In this document: positions 60,950 through 64,000 of the stretch, one piece after another | Layout: every line of letters starts with the position of its first letter | How positions within the stretch are numbered: position 1 is the stretch's first letter | Assembly (NCBI GenBank): GCA_026027325.1 | Contig: JAMSLZ010000002.1 | Coordinates: 3,534,001 to 3,598,000 of the forward strand | Origin: Actinomucor elegans | Lineage: Eukaryota; Mucoromycota; Mucoromycetes; Mucorales; Mucoraceae | Direction: 5' to 3' | Length of the DNA stretch: 64,000 nt | Position numbers and translations under genes: made by a program | Notes under the pieces: model-generated | Databases searched by the model: none | What the model saw: only the letters and a program-made list of their open reading frames with translations | What the model was told of the DNA's origin: nothing

Positions 60950-61034
60950 ATCCCTCGATTTCTCTATTGAATTTGGCTAAAAGTAGCATTTGATTAGCAA
61001 TCCATGATTAGAATGAGCTACTGCATCTGGTGGA
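60950..61034 (-). repeat. Dispersed repeat family D, copy 18
   Basis: GAATTTGGCTAAAAGTAGCA, TTTGATTAGC, then AATGAGCTACTGCATCTGGT. Confidence 0.6.
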
Positions 61035-61640
61035 ATCCTCATTTAGCGCCTTCATGAGCAAAACAGTTATTTCTTTTCGACATTTAATAATAATAGTGAT
61101 TATAATAATAAAACTTGAGTATTTTTGTTTCCTTCTCAGAAAACTAGACATTGTTGTGCCAGAAACAGGGATTTTAAGAGTGTTAATACATCTAGTTAGT
61201 TACCGAATCTAATAACACTAAAAGAAATATTTGAAACAAACCATTTCTTGGGAAAACTGAGAAACCTGCAGCTATATAGGGTGTTATTATCTATTTAATA
61301 GTCTAAACAGCTATTTTCCTCATCAATCATGTTTGGAAACGCTAGAAGCAGGTTCCTCGTGGTTATCCCTTATCTAGATGTTTACATATAGTATAGATCA
61401 AGAGGAAGTCTCATTAAAATAATCTTGTTATAGCCGGTATTCATTGATGGATATGTCGCAGTCGCAAGAAATCAGCCAGGTCTATATCTTGCATAAATTG
61501 TAACTGTGCTTGGCATCCAATCAGAACTCTGAAGTGCCTTAATCAAGGCGTTAGCTATATACACCCCTTAATAGTCGTATTTTTGTTTCTTGCATATGAG
61601 AACTATTTTTACGCTCTTTTTTGCTTTTTAATCACTTTCT

Positions 61641-62546
61641 ATGCCACCGATTATTGGAAAAAAACATTCATCAGACGATCAAGACAGCGATGGTATGGGA
61701 CCAAGTAGTAAACCAACAGCACCACCAAAACAGAAGAAGAGAAAGAAGAATATGATCAAACAACTTGACCAAGAAGATATTGGTAAGTTTGTGGGAAACG
61801 TGTTTAGAAATGGAAACTGTAGCGAGGAAGAGTATATAATTAAGGAAACAAATGAGTGTAGATACAATAAAAAAGGCAGTTACCTCACCAGTACCACCAC
61901 TAATAGTAGCAGCTGCTGAAGATGAAAAGAAGAAGAAGAAAAAGCCTAAACCAAAGGCTACACTAAAGAGAAAAGGTATACTTTTTTTTTTGTTGCATCA
62001 CCAAACTGCTTATTCAATGCTGTGTATAGCTCCTTTGGATCTAGATAGACAATGTGGAGTATTAATAGCGCCCAATAACAATCCTTGCACGCGATCGTTG
62101 ACTTGCAAAATCCATGCTATGGGGGCCAAACGAGCAGTAGAAGGTCGAACGCATCCTTTCAACGAATTGCTGGCAGCCTATCAGAAAAAAGGTATTGGTA
62201 GACCACAAGGTAAGGTACTCGCACCTCTTTTGTGTATCCTATTCTAACATAATACATAGTACCTGCTGTTGTTACTGATACAAAGCCCAAATCAAGCCAT
62301 CTTGTTGCGGAATTACCTAATCAGCCCAAACAAGAAATTATTGATTCAGATGAAGAAACAGAGCATGTTCGCATGGCTATTGAACAAAGTCGACCTTGGC
62401 CACTAGGGAAAAAGCAAGTATACTATGCACGACGTAAACGCGAATATCATAAATTACGTGATATCCTGTTGGAAGCTATTACGCCCAAAGATTCATTGTC
62501 TGCAACTGATTTCACTCAAACATCGATGGATCAAATCATTTATTAA
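61641..62546 (+). CDS. SGF73: SAGA subunit with SCA7 domain (Sgf73/ataxin-7 type)
   Basis: Four exons, 61641..61782, 61862..61975, 62030..62209, 62260..62546, give 240 aa. The SCA7 domain is clear: [50 protein letters not shown]. In yeast Sgf73 and human ataxin-7 this domain anchors the histone H2B deubiquitinase module to SAGA. An N-terminal basic, Ser-rich stretch precedes it ([11 protein letters not shown]), and a short acidic tail with a basic patch ([11 protein letters not shown]) follows. It is much shorter than yeast Sgf73 (about 650 aa): no N-terminal zinc-finger region is visible and no polyglutamine is present. Intron 2 (54 nt) is in frame and stop-free. The acceptor of intron 1 (TGTAG at 61861) is chosen because it keeps the frame. 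Confidence 0.85.
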
Positions 62547-63836
62547 AATAAAGAAAAAAAAAAGATTGAGTTTCAATAAGATAGATAGGAAGGAGCATCA
62601 GTGTGTGATACCAATAGTGTGCTTGGCTATTCTATAACTTGATTATATAAAAAAAAAACCAGTATGTTTTGTGTATGAGAACCTTTTGAATATGATGATG
62701 ATGGATATATTAGATGTTATCTAAGCCATCAAAGATAAGGAAGAGAGGGCTGGTGGTTAGAGTGGCGCTAGAATAAAGCTTATTTGAATAGAAAACAAAT
62801 ATCTACAAGCAATCTAAAAAGACGGATCTTCATTTATAGGAAAGATGCTTAGTAAATAAGTATACCCAGACTGAAACAGGTACAATAGTCATTATTCGTT
62901 CAACAGAGATAAGATTACATTGAGTCTATAACAGTGATGACCTTTAATTCATTGGTTAGCGGGGCTGGAATCAGTAACCAAATAAAATGGAAAAATGACT
63001 TGTAATTCAATACTCAATCGCATTCAATCTACTCAATTCAGGGAAATAATAGTATCCAATAGTTAATGTATGATAAACCTATGCTTAGTGCTGTTTACTG
63101 AGATAAATAGGAACTATAACGTATTATAGTTTGACATGCGGAGAATGAATGGAAGATCCAACTTGATTCGGTTGCGATATCACTCAGTGTCTCTTATTTC
63201 ATCAACCAATTGCGATAGATATTTGAACTATAGGAACGCTATAGATCAATATGCGCTCTTTTTAATGATTTTAATTACATCAATGTATGTTGTTGTTAAA
63301 AGAAAGTATAGCTTAATCTATATGCATATCGGCAATTGAAATGATTTACATGATATCCTTCATCAGTAACATTGCACAATCGCATCTAATTCATGAATGA
63401 ACCGAGATAAAGCTTTGATTTCCAGGCGAAACATGGAAAAGAGCGCGCCCTTTCTAACCAACTCAGTTTAAAGCGTCCAACATCATGCATTCGCTGCTGC
63501 CTCATGATTTTCCTTACCCCCGGACACCGTTAGCAATCATGAACAGAACCAATGCATCAGGCGTATGTAAGAGATATAAGGTATTTCCACGTGGCTTATT
63601 TTTATAATCGGTATAACCAAATGGGCTTAAATGTCTTGTCGAATCATAAACGTGGGTATATCGAGTTACACTTTAGTAGTTTCTTTAATGGCAATCATGT
63701 GACACATGTTATAGGGGAGGGAATAGAGTGTCGAGAAATAAATGGGATAAAGCATGAAAAGAAGTTTTTCTTTCTGGTGACACTTGAGATCAAAATCGAG
63801 ATTTAACCGCACCCCGGATAAGGGCAGCCGAATTGA
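62547..63836. other. Intergenic before the right-edge gene
   Basis: No supportable gene. The open frames 63136-63339 and 63552-63806 have no recognisable content; the latter ends just upstream of the TATA box of the next gene. Confidence 0.5.
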
Positions 63837-63844
63837 TATAAAAA
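63837..63844 (+). promoter_or_regulatory. TATA box of the right-edge gene
   Basis: TATAAAAA lies about 60 nt upstream of the ATG at 63905, followed by a T/C-rich tract (TTCTTTTCTTCTTCTTCTTC), typical of strong promoters in this window. Confidence 0.45.
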
Positions 63845-63904
63845 AGGCTCGAATTCTTTTATTTTTGTTCTTTTCTTCTTCTTCTTCTTTACCTAATTTT
63901 CATC

Positions 63905-64000
63905 ATGTCTTTTACGTAAATACCTTGACCATTTATAACAACACTGTATACTAACTCATTTTCTATAGTCATCAAAGGTAAACCTGGTTGAAACCCAGAA
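63905..64000 (+). CDS. Start of a gene cut by the window edge
   Basis: ATG TCT TTT AC is followed by a good donor (GTAAATACC) and an acceptor at TTTTCTATAG (about 63969). After this the frame reads only a few codons before another possible donor (AAAG|GTAAACC). Promoter and first intron look real, but the protein cannot be identified. Confidence 0.35.

Larger units (their letters stand above)
55154..61640. other. Gene-poor 6.5 kb rich in dispersed repeats
   Basis: No supportable gene. Open frames of 60-80 codons exist (for example 55985-56218, 56265-56456, 58195-58410 minus, 59768-60022, 60436-60660 minus), but none has a domain or splice context. It holds eight copies of repeat family D, poly(A) of about 27 nt at 56745-56771, poly(T) of about 36 nt at 60390-60424, and a TA microsatellite at about 57005-57024. 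Confidence 0.55.

Overview
The window looks like nuclear DNA of an early-diverging fungus, most likely a Mucorales-type member of Mucoromycota. It is AT-rich, introns are about 50-80 nt with GT(A/G)AGT-like donors, promoters are CT-rich with TATA boxes, and there are many long poly(A)/poly(T) tracts. The conserved genes are fungal (REI1, ribosomal protein eS7, ARP8, CRIPT, SGF73, a PDR-type ABC transporter). Genus and species cannot be fixed from the sequence alone. All exon boundaries given here were read by eye from splice signals and reading-frame continuity.

Region by region. 1-6.4 kb: gene-poor DNA, the pre-60S factor REI1 on the minus strand, then a dead 5'-truncated LINE fragment ending in poly(A). 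6.5-11.3 kb: a 4.8-kb mariner-like element with inverted repeats of about 230-275 bp, a broken DDE transposase, a cargo gene (7963-9392) and a 311-bp direct repeat. 13.1-15.3 kb: a Sel1-repeat protein. 16.0-23.8 kb: a second TA-flanked inverted-repeat element of about 7.8 kb. It holds a nine-exon cargo gene (16448-18414), a 92-bp minisatellite and another broken DDE transposase. A third transposase fragment abuts its right end.

25.7-40.6 kb is the gene-dense core: an orphan membrane protein, eS7, a bacterial-type RNase P protein-like gene (rnpA-like), a P2-type cation ATPase, ARP8, a DUF1749 alpha/beta hydrolase, CRIPT and a polyglutamine protein. 40.8-47.6 kb: a single-pass membrane protein, a multi-pass membrane protein and sulfite oxidase. 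50.6-55.2 kb: a full-length PDR-type ABC transporter. 55-61.6 kb: gene-poor DNA rich in copies of an 80-130 bp dispersed repeat. 61.6-62.5 kb: an SGF73/ataxin-7-type SAGA subunit. A new gene appears to begin at 63.9 kb.

The most interesting observation is that the two cargo genes, carried by two mariner-like elements with unrelated termini, appear to be the same gene family. They share the motif order W/C-G(D/E)...KID...(D/E)IA...E and a phase-2 intron at the same site just before that glycine. This suggests a recurrent link between a fast-evolving, possibly nuclease-fold fungal gene family and large mariner-like elements. Both transposases are dead, so the elements are now immobile or need help in trans. 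A second unexplained structure is the dispersed repeat family, with at least 18 intergenic copies in both orientations.
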